64,000 nt of DNA from Gammaproteobacteria bacterium (lineage in GTDB: Bacteria; Pseudomonadota; Gammaproteobacteria; Pseudomonadales; Pseudohongiellaceae): positions 1 through 64,000 of the forward strand of contig PWQG01000243.1 in NCBI GenBank assembly GCA_003556835.1. The letters are read 5' to 3'. The translations under genes and the position numbers were made by a program. Shown one piece after another: positions 17,774 to 27,249 of this stretch. The first letter of the stretch is position 1; each line of letters starts with the position of its first letter. A model generated the notes under the pieces. The model was not told where the DNA came from, did no database searches, and worked only from the letters and a program-made list of their open reading frames with translations.

Positions 17774-18733
17774 ATGAGTCACCATGCAACCATCACGGAA
17801 TTGAAAAACTGGCTGAGACAGCAGATCATCGGCCAGGAAAGACTGGTCGATCGCCTGCTCATCGCCCTGCTCGCCGACGGCCATCTGCTCGTCGAAGGGG
17901 CACCCGGTCTGGCCAAGACCAAGGCCATCAAGGATCTGTCGCGTGCCATTGAAGGCGATTTCCATCGCATCCAGTTCACGCCCGACCTGCTACCCAGCGA
18001 TATCACCGGTACCGAGATCTTCCGCCCGGAAGACGGCTCTTTCCGTTTTCAGCCCGGACCGATTTTTCACAACCTTGTGCTGGCCGACGAAATCAACCGT
18101 GCCCCGGCCAAGGTGCAGTCGGCCCTGCTGGAAGCCATGGCCGAGCATCAGGTGAGTGTCGGACGCGAGTCCTTTGAACTGCCACCGCTGTTCCTGGTCA
18201 TGGCAACACAGAACCCGATCGAACAGGAAGGGACCTATCCACTTCCCGAGGCGCAACTCGACCGCTTCCTGATGCATGTTTCCATCGGCTACCCGGCCGC
18301 CGAGGCCGAGCGGGAAATCCTGCACCTGGTGCGCAATGAGGCCCAGGAGAAAGCGCCCGCGGCTCCCTCGGTGATCAGCCAGGAAGATCTGTTTGCGGCG
18401 CGCCAGGAGATCCTCGCCATGCATATGGCGCCTGCCGTCGAGGAGTACATCATCCAGCTGATCATGGCCACACGCAATCCATCCGGCTATGGCGACGACC
18501 TGGCCTCCTGGCTTGAATATGGTGCCAGTCCACGTGGCACAATTTCTCTCGACCGCTGTGCACGGGCTCATGCCTGGATCCAGGGCAAGGATTTTGTAAG
18601 TCCCGACGATGTCCAGGAGGTACTGTTCGACGTACTGCGCCACCGGGTACTGCTGAGCTTCGAGGCGGAGGCCAGCGGAGTGACACCCGACCAGGTGCTG
18701 TCCACCCTGCTCGAACGCGTACCCGCGGCCTGA
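17774..18733 (+). CDS. MoxR family AAA+ ATPase (operon 1)
   Basis: Cytoplasmic AAA+ ATPase of the MoxR class, thought to act as a chaperone-like remodeler on VWA-domain partners. The 319-residue protein has Walker A EGAPGLAKTK (41-50, Lys48), Walker B LVLADEIN (101-108, Asp105/Glu106), the sensor-1 region ATQNPIEQEGTYPLPEAQLDRF and a C-terminal lid. It leads a seven-gene plus-strand operon with DUF58, DUF4381 and VWA genes. That context marks the Bat/aerotolerance-type MoxR lineage. Substrates unknown. Confidence 0.94.
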   Translation: MSHHATITELKNWLRQQIIGQERLVDRLLIALLADGHLLVEGAPGLAKTKAIKDLSRAIEGDFHRIQFTPDLLPSDITGTEIFRPEDGSFRFQPGPIFHNLVLADEINRAPAKVQSALLEAMAEHQVSVGRESFELPPLFLVMATQNPIEQEGTYPLPEAQLDRFLMHVSIGYPAAEAEREILHLVRNEAQEKAPAAPSVISQEDLFAARQEILAMHMAPAVEEYIIQLIMATRNPSGYGDDLASWLEYGASPRGTISLDRCARAHAWIQGKDFVSPDDVQEVLFDVLRHRVLLSFEAEASGVTPDQVLSTLLERVPAA

Positions 18734-18749
18734 GGGCAGCTGAACCAAT

Positions 18750-19724
18750 ATGCAGAACCGGCAACTGCTCGATAGAAAACAGGATCTGCGTGCCATGGGC
18801 GCGACCATCAGCCTGGAGGATCTGCTGATGCAGCGCTACACGGCCCGGCTGATCGAATACGCAATGCAGAAGCGCTCAGTGGCCGGTATTTCCGGGCTGC
18901 ACCTGTCGAAAATGCGTGGGCGTGGCATCGATTTCGAAGAATTTCGCCCCTACCAGGCGGGTGACGATATCCGCACCATTGACTGGCGGGTGACGGCCCG
19001 TATTGGCAAACCTTTCACCAAAGTGTTCCGCGAAGAGCGTGAGCGCCCGGTCATCATTGCCTGTGATCAGTCGGCATCCATGTTCTTTGGCAGCCGCTGC
19101 GCCTTCAAGTCCGTCATTGCCGCCCAGGCCGCAGCCATCTTCTGCTGGCTGGCCATCGATAATGGCGACCGGGTCGGCGGCCTGGTGTATGCCGATGGCG
19201 AACACAGTCTGGTCCGCCCCAAACGCAGCCGGCGCTCGGCCCTGCATCTGCTGAACCGGATTCATGAATACAATTCGGCCCTGGCGCAGTCCGACAGTGA
19301 GCGCAGGGCCCGTCAGGAGGCCGTGGGCCAGTCGGGGCTGGCCGATGCCCTGTCCCAGATGCGCCGCATCACCAAGCCAGGCAGCACGCTGTACATCATC
19401 AGCGACTTCAGCAGCATCAATGATGCCGGCTTTCAATATCTCTATCAGATCTCGCGTCACAATAACGTGGTCTGCTGTTTCGTCTATGATGAACTGGAAG
19501 AGAATCTCCCCATACCCGGTTACTACAGTATCACCGACGGTCTGGATAAAGGCACGCTCAACGCTTTTGACTCCGGAGCCCGGGAAAAATACCACCACCA
19601 CTTCGAACAGCGGTACCAGGCGCTGGAGGACGAGCTGAACCGGCTCCAGATCCCCCTGTTGAGCCTGCGCACTGATGAACTGGTCATGGAGCGCATTCAG
19701 GCATGGACACAGACGACACTCTGA
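18750..19724 (+). CDS. DUF58 domain protein (operon 1)
   Basis: Protein of 324 residues with the DUF58 core GDDIRTIDWRVTARIGKPF (71-89) followed by a VWA-like fold with an intact MIDAS start, DQSAS (Asp106, Ser108, Ser110). No transmembrane helix is evident, so it probably acts in the cytoplasm beside MoxR. It begins 16 nt after moxR, and its 3' end overlaps the DUF4381 gene by 22 nt. MoxR-DUF58 pairs are a recurrent association; the biochemical role is unresolved. Confidence 0.92.
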   Translation: MQNRQLLDRKQDLRAMGATISLEDLLMQRYTARLIEYAMQKRSVAGISGLHLSKMRGRGIDFEEFRPYQAGDDIRTIDWRVTARIGKPFTKVFREERERPVIIACDQSASMFFGSRCAFKSVIAAQAAAIFCWLAIDNGDRVGGLVYADGEHSLVRPKRSRRSALHLLNRIHEYNSALAQSDSERRARQEAVGQSGLADALSQMRRITKPGSTLYIISDFSSINDAGFQYLYQISRHNNVVCCFVYDELEENLPIPGYYSITDGLDKGTLNAFDSGAREKYHHHFEQRYQALEDELNRLQIPLLSLRTDELVMERIQAWTQTTL

Positions 19725-20314
19725 GCACAGATCCTCTGACCGAGGTGACGCCGGATGATGTCCAGGCGCCACCCGGTGCAGCCGATCCGTTGGCCGATCT
19801 GGCCGACATCCGGATGCCAGCCGAAATCGGCTTCTGGCCGCCAGCCCCGGGGTGGTGGCTGCTGTTTCTTGTGCTGGCAGTGGCGGCCCTGTGGCTGGCC
19901 TTGCGCATGCGCCGACAGATCCATCATGCCTGGCGGCGTCGCAGTGCCCTGCAGGAACTGAAGCGTTGCCAGCGTTCCCTTGAGGCCGGCGGCGTGGATG
20001 CACTGCAGAGTCAACAGAATTATGTCAATGCGGTCAATTCTGTGCTGCGCCGCGTGGCGCTTCAGTTTCACCCGCGCGCGCAGGTGGCAAGCCTGACCGG
20101 TGAGCAGTGGCTGCGCTTCCTGCGCGAGCACGGCGATGCTTCACTGCTCGACGAGCGTCATGCCACGGCCCTGACCCAGGGACGTTTTGCACCGCGCTGC
20201 GATATCGACCCCACGACACTGCACAGGCTGGCCGAGCGTTGGATCCGCAGCCAGTACTCCTCTAGAATCGACAGTGGTAGCAAAACGGCAGAGGTGGCAA
20301 CCGATCATGCTTGA
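19703..20314 (+). CDS. DUF4381 membrane protein
   Basis: A 203-residue protein with an acidic N-terminal segment, one transmembrane helix at about 50-68 (GWWLLFLVLAVAALWLAL), then a basic cytoplasmic domain with NSVLRRVALQFHPR and LTGEQWLRFL. This is the DUF4381 layout found between DUF58 and VWA genes in Bat-type operons. It overlaps the preceding gene by 22 nt and the following VWA gene by 8 nt, implying coupled translation. Confidence 0.88.
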   Translation: MDTDDTLSTDPLTEVTPDDVQAPPGAADPLADLADIRMPAEIGFWPPAPGWWLLFLVLAVAALWLALRMRRQIHHAWRRRSALQELKRCQRSLEAGGVDALQSQQNYVNAVNSVLRRVALQFHPRAQVASLTGEQWLRFLREHGDASLLDERHATALTQGRFAPRCDIDPTTLHRLAERWIRSQYSSRIDSGSKTAEVATDHA

Positions 20315-21320
20315 AATCACCTGGCCATGGGCCTTTCTCGCCCTGCCCCTGCCCCTGCTGGTGTACTGGTTCATCCACCGCGCGCCACGGCAGGAGGCGG
20401 CCTTGCACGTGCCTTTCTACCGGCAATTGCTGCAATTGAAGAGTGACAGCTCGCGCCACTCAGCGCGCCGTCCGCTGTTGCTCCTGCTCTGCGCTTTGAT
20501 CTGGATACTGGTGGTCTCCGCTGCCAGTCGCCCGCAATGGGTCGGCGAAGCGGTCGACCTGCCCACCAGCGGGCGGGACATGATGCTGGCACTGGACATG
20601 TCCGGCAGCATGGAGGCACGTGACATGTACCTGGACAACCAGCAGCTTTCCCGTTTCCGGGTAATGAAGGAAGTGCTGGCCGACTTTGTCGAGAACCGCC
20701 AGGGCGATCGTATCGGCATCGTGCTGTTCGCTCGCCATGCCTATCTGCTGACGCCTATGACCCATGACCTGGGTGCGGTGCATCAGATGGTCGAGGAGCT
20801 GGAAATCGGTGTGATTGATGAATCGGCAACTGCCATCGGGGATGCCATAGGCCTGTCGGTTCGCCATCTGCGCGAGCGCCCGGAGAACAACCGCGTCCTC
20901 ATCCTGCTCACCGATGGCATCAACAACTCCGGAGAACTGACCCCGACGCAGGCGGCCCGGCTGGCTGAGACCGAAGGCATCCGCATGCATGTGGTGGGCA
21001 TCGCTTCGGATCAGTTTGCCCAGCGCTCCCTGTTCAGCGGCAGTCGTGGCCCCGTGGATTCTGAAATCGATGACGCCACCATGACCCAGATCGCCGAATT
21101 GACCGGCGGGCGGTATTTCCGTGCCAGGACACTTGAGGACATGATCGAGATTTACGATCTGCTCGATACCATGGAACCGATCGAGCAGGACGACCAGACC
21201 TTCCGCCCCATCCGCCTGCTGTTCCACTGGCCACTTGGCGCGGCGCTGTTGCTCAGTTTCCTGCTGGCCCTGGCGGCCTCTCCCCTGGCATCATCGGCGT
21301 TACGGGAGCGTAGTACATGA
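20307..21320 (+). CDS. VWA domain protein, BatA-like
   Basis: Inner-membrane protein of 337 residues. It has two N-terminal hydrophobic segments (about 5-22 and 55-72), a VWA domain with a canonical MIDAS start DMSGS (Asp97, Ser99, Ser101) and LLTDG, and a C-terminal helix near 308-326. The start at MLEITWPWAF was preferred because ATG overlaps the previous stop as ATGCTTGA and a longer frame would lie inside the DUF4381 gene. The next gene overlaps by ATGA. BatA-like proteins were linked to aerotolerance in Bacteroides; the role here is inferred from context. Confidence 0.92.
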   Translation: MLEITWPWAFLALPLPLLVYWFIHRAPRQEAALHVPFYRQLLQLKSDSSRHSARRPLLLLLCALIWILVVSAASRPQWVGEAVDLPTSGRDMMLALDMSGSMEARDMYLDNQQLSRFRVMKEVLADFVENRQGDRIGIVLFARHAYLLTPMTHDLGAVHQMVEELEIGVIDESATAIGDAIGLSVRHLRERPENNRVLILLTDGINNSGELTPTQAARLAETEGIRMHVVGIASDQFAQRSLFSGSRGPVDSEIDDATMTQIAELTGGRYFRARTLEDMIEIYDLLDTMEPIEQDDQTFRPIRLLFHWPLGAALLLSFLLALAASPLASSALRERST

Positions 21321-23089
21321 ATGAATCCCTGAGCCTGGCCGAAGCACTGGCCAACTTCCATTTCCTGCGGCCGCTCTGGTTGCTCGCACTGCTACCCGCC
21401 ATCTGGCTGCTGCGAAACCTCTGGCGCCACAATGAAAGCGGCAGCGCCTGGCACAAGGCGATCGACCCGGAATTGCTGCCCTATATCCTGGACCGCAGCC
21501 GAAGCAAGGCCCAGCGCCTGCCGCTGGTTCTGCTGGCCTGCGTCTGGATGCTGGCGACCCTGGCCCTGGCCGGCCCCACCTGGACCCAGGTGCAATACCC
21601 GGCACAACAAAGGCAGGACGCCCTGGTCGTGGTACTGGATCAGAGCGTGGGCATGTTTGCCACTGACATCGAGCCCAACCGGCAGACAGCTGCCCGGCGC
21701 AAGCTCACTGACCTTCTGGAGCAACGCCGTGAAGGCCAGACTGCACTGATCGTTTATTCCGCGCAGGCCCATATGGTCAGCCCGCTGACCGAGGACACTG
21801 CGCCAATCAAGAACATGGTGCCAGCATTGAGCCCCAATATCATGCCGGCCTTCGGCAACAACGCCGCGCATGGCATCGAAATGGCACTGGAACTGTTACG
21901 TGATTCCGGGCGCGATCGAGGCCGCATCCTGCTGCTCAGCGGAGGCATGCCAGCCGATCAGCCGGGCGCGATCCGGCAGCTGCTTGAGGACAGCCGGTAT
22001 CCCCTGTCGATCATCGGCATCGGTACCGAAGCCGGCGCACCCATTCCCGCCAGCGAAGGTGATTTCCTGCGCGATGACCGCGGCAACATGGTGATTCCGG
22101 AACTGGGTCGCAGCGCATTGCAGAACCTGGCGAGCGATGGCGGGGGGCGCTATCACGACCTGACTGTCAACTCCAACGATCTGGATTTTGTGCTGGCCGA
22201 CTCCCTGCTTGGCGGTGAGGGTGACTATATGGAAAGCCTGCAGGAATTCGACGTCTGGGCCGATGCCGGACCCTGGCTGGTCCTGCTGCTGCTGCCGCTG
22301 GGTGCATTGATTTTCCGCCGCGGCTGGTTGCTTGGCATGGTACTGGGCAGTTCGCTGTTCGTGACCATGCTGGTGCCGTCAGGACCCGCCCACGCCCAGG
22401 ATCTTCGCAGCATCTGGCAGACCCGGGATCAACAGGGGGCACGGGCCTTCGAGGAAGACGATCACGAACGGGCCGCCAATCTGTTTCAGTCGCCAGCCTG
22501 GCGCGGCACCGCCCATTATCGCGCTGGCAACTACGAGGCGGCGATCCAGGACTTCGCGGCCCAGGGACAGAGCCCCGATGCGCTCTACAATATGGGTACA
22601 GCCATGGCCCATGCCGGTCTGTATGAAGAGGCCATTGCCGTCTACGACGCGGTCCTGGAGATGGACCCCGAGCATAGCGATGCACGGCACAACAAGGAAA
22701 TCCTCGAGCAGCTGCTCCAGGACCAGGAGCAGGAACAACAGCAGGAGCAGGACACCGAGGACGGCGACGAGTCAGCCGATCCTGATCAGCAGCAGGATGA
22801 CGAATCCGAGCAGGATCCTGACGAGGAGGAAGGTCAGGACGAACAGGAAATGGACCAGGACACCGAAGAAAGTGATCAGGACCAGGAGTCCCAGGAACAG
22901 CAGGCGGACGAGGACGGCAGCCAGGATCAGCAACAGGACATCAGTATCGAGGAAGAGGAAGACCAGGAGTCCCTCGAGCAATGGCTGCGGCGTATCGACG
23001 ACGATCCTGGTGAACTGCTGCAGCGCAAATTCCAGTTCGAATACCGGCGCCGCCAGATAGAGGCGCGTGCTGCGGGACAGCAATTATGA
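21317..23089 (+). CDS. VWA-TPR fusion protein, BatB-BatC-like
   Basis: A 590-residue membrane protein joining what are separate BatB and BatC proteins in some bacteria. Order: N-terminal hydrophobic segments (about 18-33 and 68-86), a VWA domain (102-300), a membrane segment pair (about 312-350), TPR-like repeats (about 365-455; GTAHYRAGNYEAAIQDF and YNMGTAMAHAGLYEEAI), then a long tail of Gln, Glu and Asp (about 460-565). The MIDAS is altered: DQSVG (108-112) has Gly for the second Ser, and LLSGG replaces LLTDG. ATGA overlaps join it to batA and batD. Confidence 0.92.
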   Translation: MNESLSLAEALANFHFLRPLWLLALLPAIWLLRNLWRHNESGSAWHKAIDPELLPYILDRSRSKAQRLPLVLLACVWMLATLALAGPTWTQVQYPAQQRQDALVVVLDQSVGMFATDIEPNRQTAARRKLTDLLEQRREGQTALIVYSAQAHMVSPLTEDTAPIKNMVPALSPNIMPAFGNNAAHGIEMALELLRDSGRDRGRILLLSGGMPADQPGAIRQLLEDSRYPLSIIGIGTEAGAPIPASEGDFLRDDRGNMVIPELGRSALQNLASDGGGRYHDLTVNSNDLDFVLADSLLGGEGDYMESLQEFDVWADAGPWLVLLLLPLGALIFRRGWLLGMVLGSSLFVTMLVPSGPAHAQDLRSIWQTRDQQGARAFEEDDHERAANLFQSPAWRGTAHYRAGNYEAAIQDFAAQGQSPDALYNMGTAMAHAGLYEEAIAVYDAVLEMDPEHSDARHNKEILEQLLQDQEQEQQQEQDTEDGDESADPDQQQDDESEQDPDEEEGQDEQEMDQDTEESDQDQESQEQQADEDGSQDQQQDISIEEEEDQESLEQWLRRIDDDPGELLQRKFQFEYRRRQIEARAAGQQL

Positions 23090-24873
23090 GCATGAACATG
23101 CCGACTGTACGACACCTGATAAGCTGCGTGGCTTTGCTGCTGTTGTTCATGAACAGTGCCATGGCGCAGCGGATCGAGACCAGTATCGACCGTGACGAGG
23201 TATACCGGGGCGGCACCATCACCCTGACTGTACAGATTTTTGACCGCCAAGGGACCGTGCCCATCGACATAGCCCCACTGCGCGAAGACTTCGACATCAT
23301 ATCGACGCGCTCCTCCAGTCAGCTGCGCACCGTCAACAATCGGGTACAGGCATCGACCACCTATCGACTGGTACTGTTCCCACTGCGCGTGGGTGAACAG
23401 GATATTCCCGCCATCGAAGTCGGCGGCCAGATCACCGACCCGATTGCCATCAATGTGCTGTCCGAGCCCGAACGCGCCTCCTCTGATCCCGAGATCCGCC
23501 TGGAAACCGAGCTCAGTGCCAATGAGGTCTACGTGCAGGAACAGCTGCTGTTCACTGTGCGACTGTTTTATACCCTGCGCGGCATCCGTAACCCGAATTT
23601 CACGGAACCGGACATGGATCACGCCGTGGTCCAGATGCTGGGCCCGCCCAACCAGTACGAACAATTGATCGACGGGGAGCGTTATGGCGTCTACGAAATG
23701 AACTACGCCATTTTCCCGCAGCGCAGCGGAACCCTGGAAATTCCGGACATCGTTTTCCGCGGCCAGGTCACCGATGGCTCCAGCCGCTACGTGTTTCGCA
23801 ATGCCAACGTCGACCCGGTGACGGCCTTCAGCGAAGGCTATACGGTACAAGTCAAAGAACGACCGGCCAGCTATCCCGAAAACCGCACCTGGTTACCCAG
23901 CGCCGAATTGCGCGTGGAAGAAAGCTGGAGCGGCAACCTGCGCACACTCGAGCCGGGAGAGTCATTGGAGCGTGAAGTCCGCATCACGGCAGTGGGTCTC
24001 GATGCGGCCGCCCTGCCGCCGCTACAGGCACCAGAGGTCAATGGCGTCAACATCTACCAGGAGCCGGCTGAAACCGAGCGGACCATCGTAGACGGTAATG
24101 TGGTGGGTGTGCGAACGGAACGATTCTCCTATGTGGCTGCGGAACCGGGTACCGCGACCATACCGGAAGTCCGCATCCCCTGGTGGAACACGGCCACCGG
24201 ATCCCTCGAGACGGCAGTACTGCCATCGGCCAGCATCAGCATCATCGAGCCCCCCGGCTCTGGCTCACCGGTGCCAAGTCCGGGCATCAGTGAGGCCCAG
24301 GTTGATCAGATCGAAAGACAGACCCAGACGGGCGATGAATTGCTGAGTACGGCGCAGACCCCGCAATGGATCCTGGCCCTGCTCATCGGTCTGCTGGGAA
24401 TCATGGCATTGTTCCTGTTCTGGCGCTTCCGGCAGCAGCAGAACCGGGGTGTTGCTGTCGCGGCGGCACAATTCCGTACCTCCCCCGCCTATGCGCGGGA
24501 CATCGCGGATGACCAGGAGAAGCAGGCCTTCAACGACCTGGAAAGCATCTGCAAACAGGGACAGGCTGACCGCGTGCGCCTGGCGCTGATCGCCTGGGGC
24601 CGCCAGTACTTCCGTGACGAGCAGATGCGGACCCTGGACGCACTCGCCGACCGTTGCCAGGACGCGGATATCAGTGAATTGTGTCGCGAAGTGCAGGCCG
24701 CCATGTATGGTGCGCACGCTACTGGCAGTGACGGCAATACCTTGCCCGGCGACCTCGGGGAGCGGCTCCTGAACCGTTTCCGCCAGTTGCGCGCAAGCGA
24801 CCGCAGGCAACGCCGCGAGACCGCCAGGCAGGCCCCCTTCATTCTGCCACCTCTGTACCGGGACGGATCATGA
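23086..24873 (+). CDS. BatD-like protein
   Basis: A 595-residue envelope protein with a cleavable signal (hydrophobic 10-24, then SAMAQ), repeated immunoglobulin-like beta domains in the periplasm (for example GGTITLTVQIFDRQG, VYVQEQLLFTVRLFY and ETERTIVDGNVVGVRTERFS), one transmembrane helix (about 425-445) and a helical cytoplasmic C terminus. This is the BatD layout. It overlaps the preceding gene and the SUI1 gene by ATGA. The partner role with the BatA/BatB VWA proteins is inferred from conserved linkage. Confidence 0.9.
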   Translation: MSMNMPTVRHLISCVALLLLFMNSAMAQRIETSIDRDEVYRGGTITLTVQIFDRQGTVPIDIAPLREDFDIISTRSSSQLRTVNNRVQASTTYRLVLFPLRVGEQDIPAIEVGGQITDPIAINVLSEPERASSDPEIRLETELSANEVYVQEQLLFTVRLFYTLRGIRNPNFTEPDMDHAVVQMLGPPNQYEQLIDGERYGVYEMNYAIFPQRSGTLEIPDIVFRGQVTDGSSRYVFRNANVDPVTAFSEGYTVQVKERPASYPENRTWLPSAELRVEESWSGNLRTLEPGESLEREVRITAVGLDAAALPPLQAPEVNGVNIYQEPAETERTIVDGNVVGVRTERFSYVAAEPGTATIPEVRIPWWNTATGSLETAVLPSASISIIEPPGSGSPVPSPGISEAQVDQIERQTQTGDELLSTAQTPQWILALLIGLLGIMALFLFWRFRQQQNRGVAVAAAQFRTSPAYARDIADDQEKQAFNDLESICKQGQADRVRLALIAWGRQYFRDEQMRTLDALADRCQDADISELCREVQAAMYGAHATGSDGNTLPGDLGERLLNRFRQLRASDRRQRRETARQAPFILPPLYRDGS

Positions 24874-25235
24874 GCCAGCCTGGCAGCCGGCCGGTATACA
24901 GTACCGATAGCGGACGCATCTGTCCGGATTGTGCTCGTACGACATCGGCCTGCAGCTGTAAAAAGGGCGACGCGACCGGCAGCCCCCTGCACGCGGATGG
25001 CAAGGTCCGTCTGCGCCGTGAAACCAGCGGACGCAAAGGCAAGGGAGTCACCCTGGTGGATGGCCTGGGAATGGACCAGCAGGCACTCAAGGCCACGGCC
25101 AAAAAGCTGAAGGCACACTGTGGTAGCGGTGGCTCGGTCAAGGACGGGGTCATTGAAATCCAGGGAGATCAGCGCGAGGCGATCAAGGCCTGGTTTGAGA
25201 AACAGGGTTATCGTTGCAAGATTGCCGGCGGCTGA
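24870..25235 (+). CDS. yciH: SUI1/eIF1-like translation factor (YciH family)
   Basis: A 121-residue protein with a C-terminal SUI1 domain: GKGVTLVDGL, then LKATAKKLKAHCGSGGSVKDG and the basic-aromatic end WFEKQGYRCKI. The N terminus has CPDC and CSC, a putative metal-binding pair more obvious than in E. coli YciH. E. coli YciH influences initiation fidelity. It is coupled to batD by an ATGA overlap, an unexpected operon partner. Its 3' end overlaps the convergent transglutaminase gene by 53 bp. Confidence 0.9.
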   Translation: MSQPGSRPVYSTDSGRICPDCARTTSACSCKKGDATGSPLHADGKVRLRRETSGRKGKGVTLVDGLGMDQQALKATAKKLKAHCGSGGSVKDGVIEIQGDQREAIKAWFEKQGYRCKIAGG

Positions 25236-27249
25236 AACGCCCGCGCGACCTCTGGCGCAGCCAGGCCAGCTCCCCTTGCATCGAATGCAGTGCGCTTTTC
25301 CTTTCTGCGGATGTCATGGGTGGACCAAAGTACAGGCGGTTGAATTGCGCCACCAGCCGCCCCGCCGCTGGCTCCAGATCCGGTCGTAGCTCACCGAGTC
25401 GGCGTACAATATCACCCGGCACCTCACCCGCTTCCGCCTGGCATCCATTGCGCCTTGCCATCACTTCGAATTTCCGATAGAGGCTTCGTGCAGGATCCTG
25501 TCGTCGCCAATGTATACGCCCCGAAAGTAACAGCAGCAACAGAAAAGCGGAGAGCAAGGCAGCACTGCTCAAGACAAACAGGCGGATGATGCCTCCCATG
25601 TCACCGACACCGGCCAGGCGATCCAGAAACTGCAGCTGCCGCTGTCCGTCATAATTGATCACCCAACGGCTCCAGAGATAATCGAAACTGTCCAGTCGCA
25701 ATCGCAGTGCATTGACTAACGGCAGATTCCGATAACGCTGCAGCAGGCCACTATCTCCGCCCAGCTCGATCTCTTGCCCGGCCAGCCATGCTTCCGCCCC
25801 GGATTCGATCCGCTCTGGGGCCACCGCCATCGTCGGATCAACCCGCGACCAGCCCTGCCCTTCAATCCAGACTTCGGCCCAGGCATGGGCATTGTACTGG
25901 TAGACCATCACGTAGTCTTCGAAGGGATTACGCTCGCCGCCCTGGTAGCCGACCACCACGCGTGCAGGGATCCCGGCCGTGCGCAGCAGGAACACCAGGG
26001 TCTCGGCGTAGTGTCCACAGAAGCCGCTGCGGGTTTCGAACAGAAATTCATCGATCGCATTGCGACCAAGTGCAGGCGGGCTGAGCGTGTAGTGAAAATC
26101 GGCTTCATTGAAATGACGCAGAATCCCCTCCACGTAGTCCTGATCGGAGCTCGCGTCGGCCCGCCACTGCGCTGCCAGTTCCCGCGCCCGTTCATTGCTC
26201 TCATCTGGTAGACGCAGGGCATGCTCAAGTGGGCCGGACAATCCGGATGCTGGCAATCGGCCAGCGTCCGCCTCTGATTGCAAGGCAAAGCGACTGCGCT
26301 GGGTCACCCGCCGATCCGCATGCAGGGAGTAGTCCGGCAACTGCCAACTGTCAGAGGGAAAATCGTGCAAGGGAGACAGGGCAAACAGCCAGGTTTCGTT
26401 ATGCGGCTCCATGATCAGTTCGTAATCGAGCAGTTCGGCTTCGCGATCGCTCGGGCGAGGCCTTTCCAGGGCCTGGCGACGCGACGGACGTCGCTCCGAG
26501 CGCCGCCAGGTTCTGCCGTCAAAGCTATCGAGCACAAGTCCGCGCCAGTACAGGGATTCCGGCGCCGGCGTGGCACCTTCAAAGCCGACACGGAAAGCCA
26601 GCTCCGTGGACTGACCGAGCCGACTGATATCCCCCGGGGACATTTCATCACTGATGCCAGTGCTGGCACCATTGCCACCGGGTGCCGGCATGCCCCACAA
26701 AGGTCCGGTTCTGGGCACCAGCACAAACAGTAGCAACATCACCGGCAGGGCATACACCAGCATGCTTGTGACAGTGCGAAAGCTTCGCGGATCCGGCTCC
26801 TGCACCGTGCTGTTGAGCAGCGCCAGGAGGAGCAATACCTGCAGCACCGTGAACCCGGCAAGTGCGATTTCCTGGGAAAACAGAAACTGGGTGGCTGGCA
26901 AAAGAAACAGCATCACAGCCAGGCGCGACAGATCCTCAAGCGTTTTCAGTTCAAGCAGTTTCAGTACAAAACCCGATAACAACAGCGCCACGAAAACTTC
27001 CACGCTCTGCCCGGGGCCCGCCATATCCAGCAATACCACCGTGAACACACCAAGCACCAGCGTGCCACGCAATAGCGCTCCCGGTAGTGCAAGCCCCTTG
27101 CGGTGAAGCATCCAACGCCAGGCGACAATCGCCAACATCATCAATGTCAACCAGATGGGTATCCGAGTCAGATGAGGGATCCACAAGGCGGCCAATGCGC
27201 CCAGAAGCAGCCCCAGCGTATTCAGGTCGATCAGCTTGCGTTCTGCCAT
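25183..27249 (-). CDS. TgpA-like membrane transglutaminase
   Basis: A 688-residue inner-membrane protein with the order DUF3488 (several helices within 1-180), periplasmic transglutaminase core, C-terminal helix (about 555-580) and DUF4129-like cytoplasmic tail. The catalytic triad is visible: Cys411 (GFCGHYAETL), His455 (YNAHAWAEVW) and Asp471 (RVDPT). Pseudomonas TgpA is an essential protein of this type. The start at MAERKLIDLN follows a 19-nt overlap with the DUF58 stop; the longer frame lies within that gene. It is the last gene of the second MoxR operon. Confidence 0.93.
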   Translation of the reverse strand: MAERKLIDLNTLGLLLGALAALWIPHLTRIPIWLTLMMLAIVAWRWMLHRKGLALPGALLRGTLVLGVFTVVLLDMAGPGQSVEVFVALLLSGFVLKLLELKTLEDLSRLAVMLFLLPATQFLFSQEIALAGFTVLQVLLLLALLNSTVQEPDPRSFRTVTSMLVYALPVMLLLFVLVPRTGPLWGMPAPGGNGASTGISDEMSPGDISRLGQSTELAFRVGFEGATPAPESLYWRGLVLDSFDGRTWRRSERRPSRRQALERPRPSDREAELLDYELIMEPHNETWLFALSPLHDFPSDSWQLPDYSLHADRRVTQRSRFALQSEADAGRLPASGLSGPLEHALRLPDESNERARELAAQWRADASSDQDYVEGILRHFNEADFHYTLSPPALGRNAIDEFLFETRSGFCGHYAETLVFLLRTAGIPARVVVGYQGGERNPFEDYVMVYQYNAHAWAEVWIEGQGWSRVDPTMAVAPERIESGAEAWLAGQEIELGGDSGLLQRYRNLPLVNALRLRLDSFDYLWSRWVINYDGQRQLQFLDRLAGVGDMGGIIRLFVLSSAALLSAFLLLLLLSGRIHWRRQDPARSLYRKFEVMARRNGCQAEAGEVPGDIVRRLGELRPDLEPAAGRLVAQFNRLYFGPPMTSAERKSALHSMQGELAWLRQRSRGRFSRRQSCNDNPVSQTRP

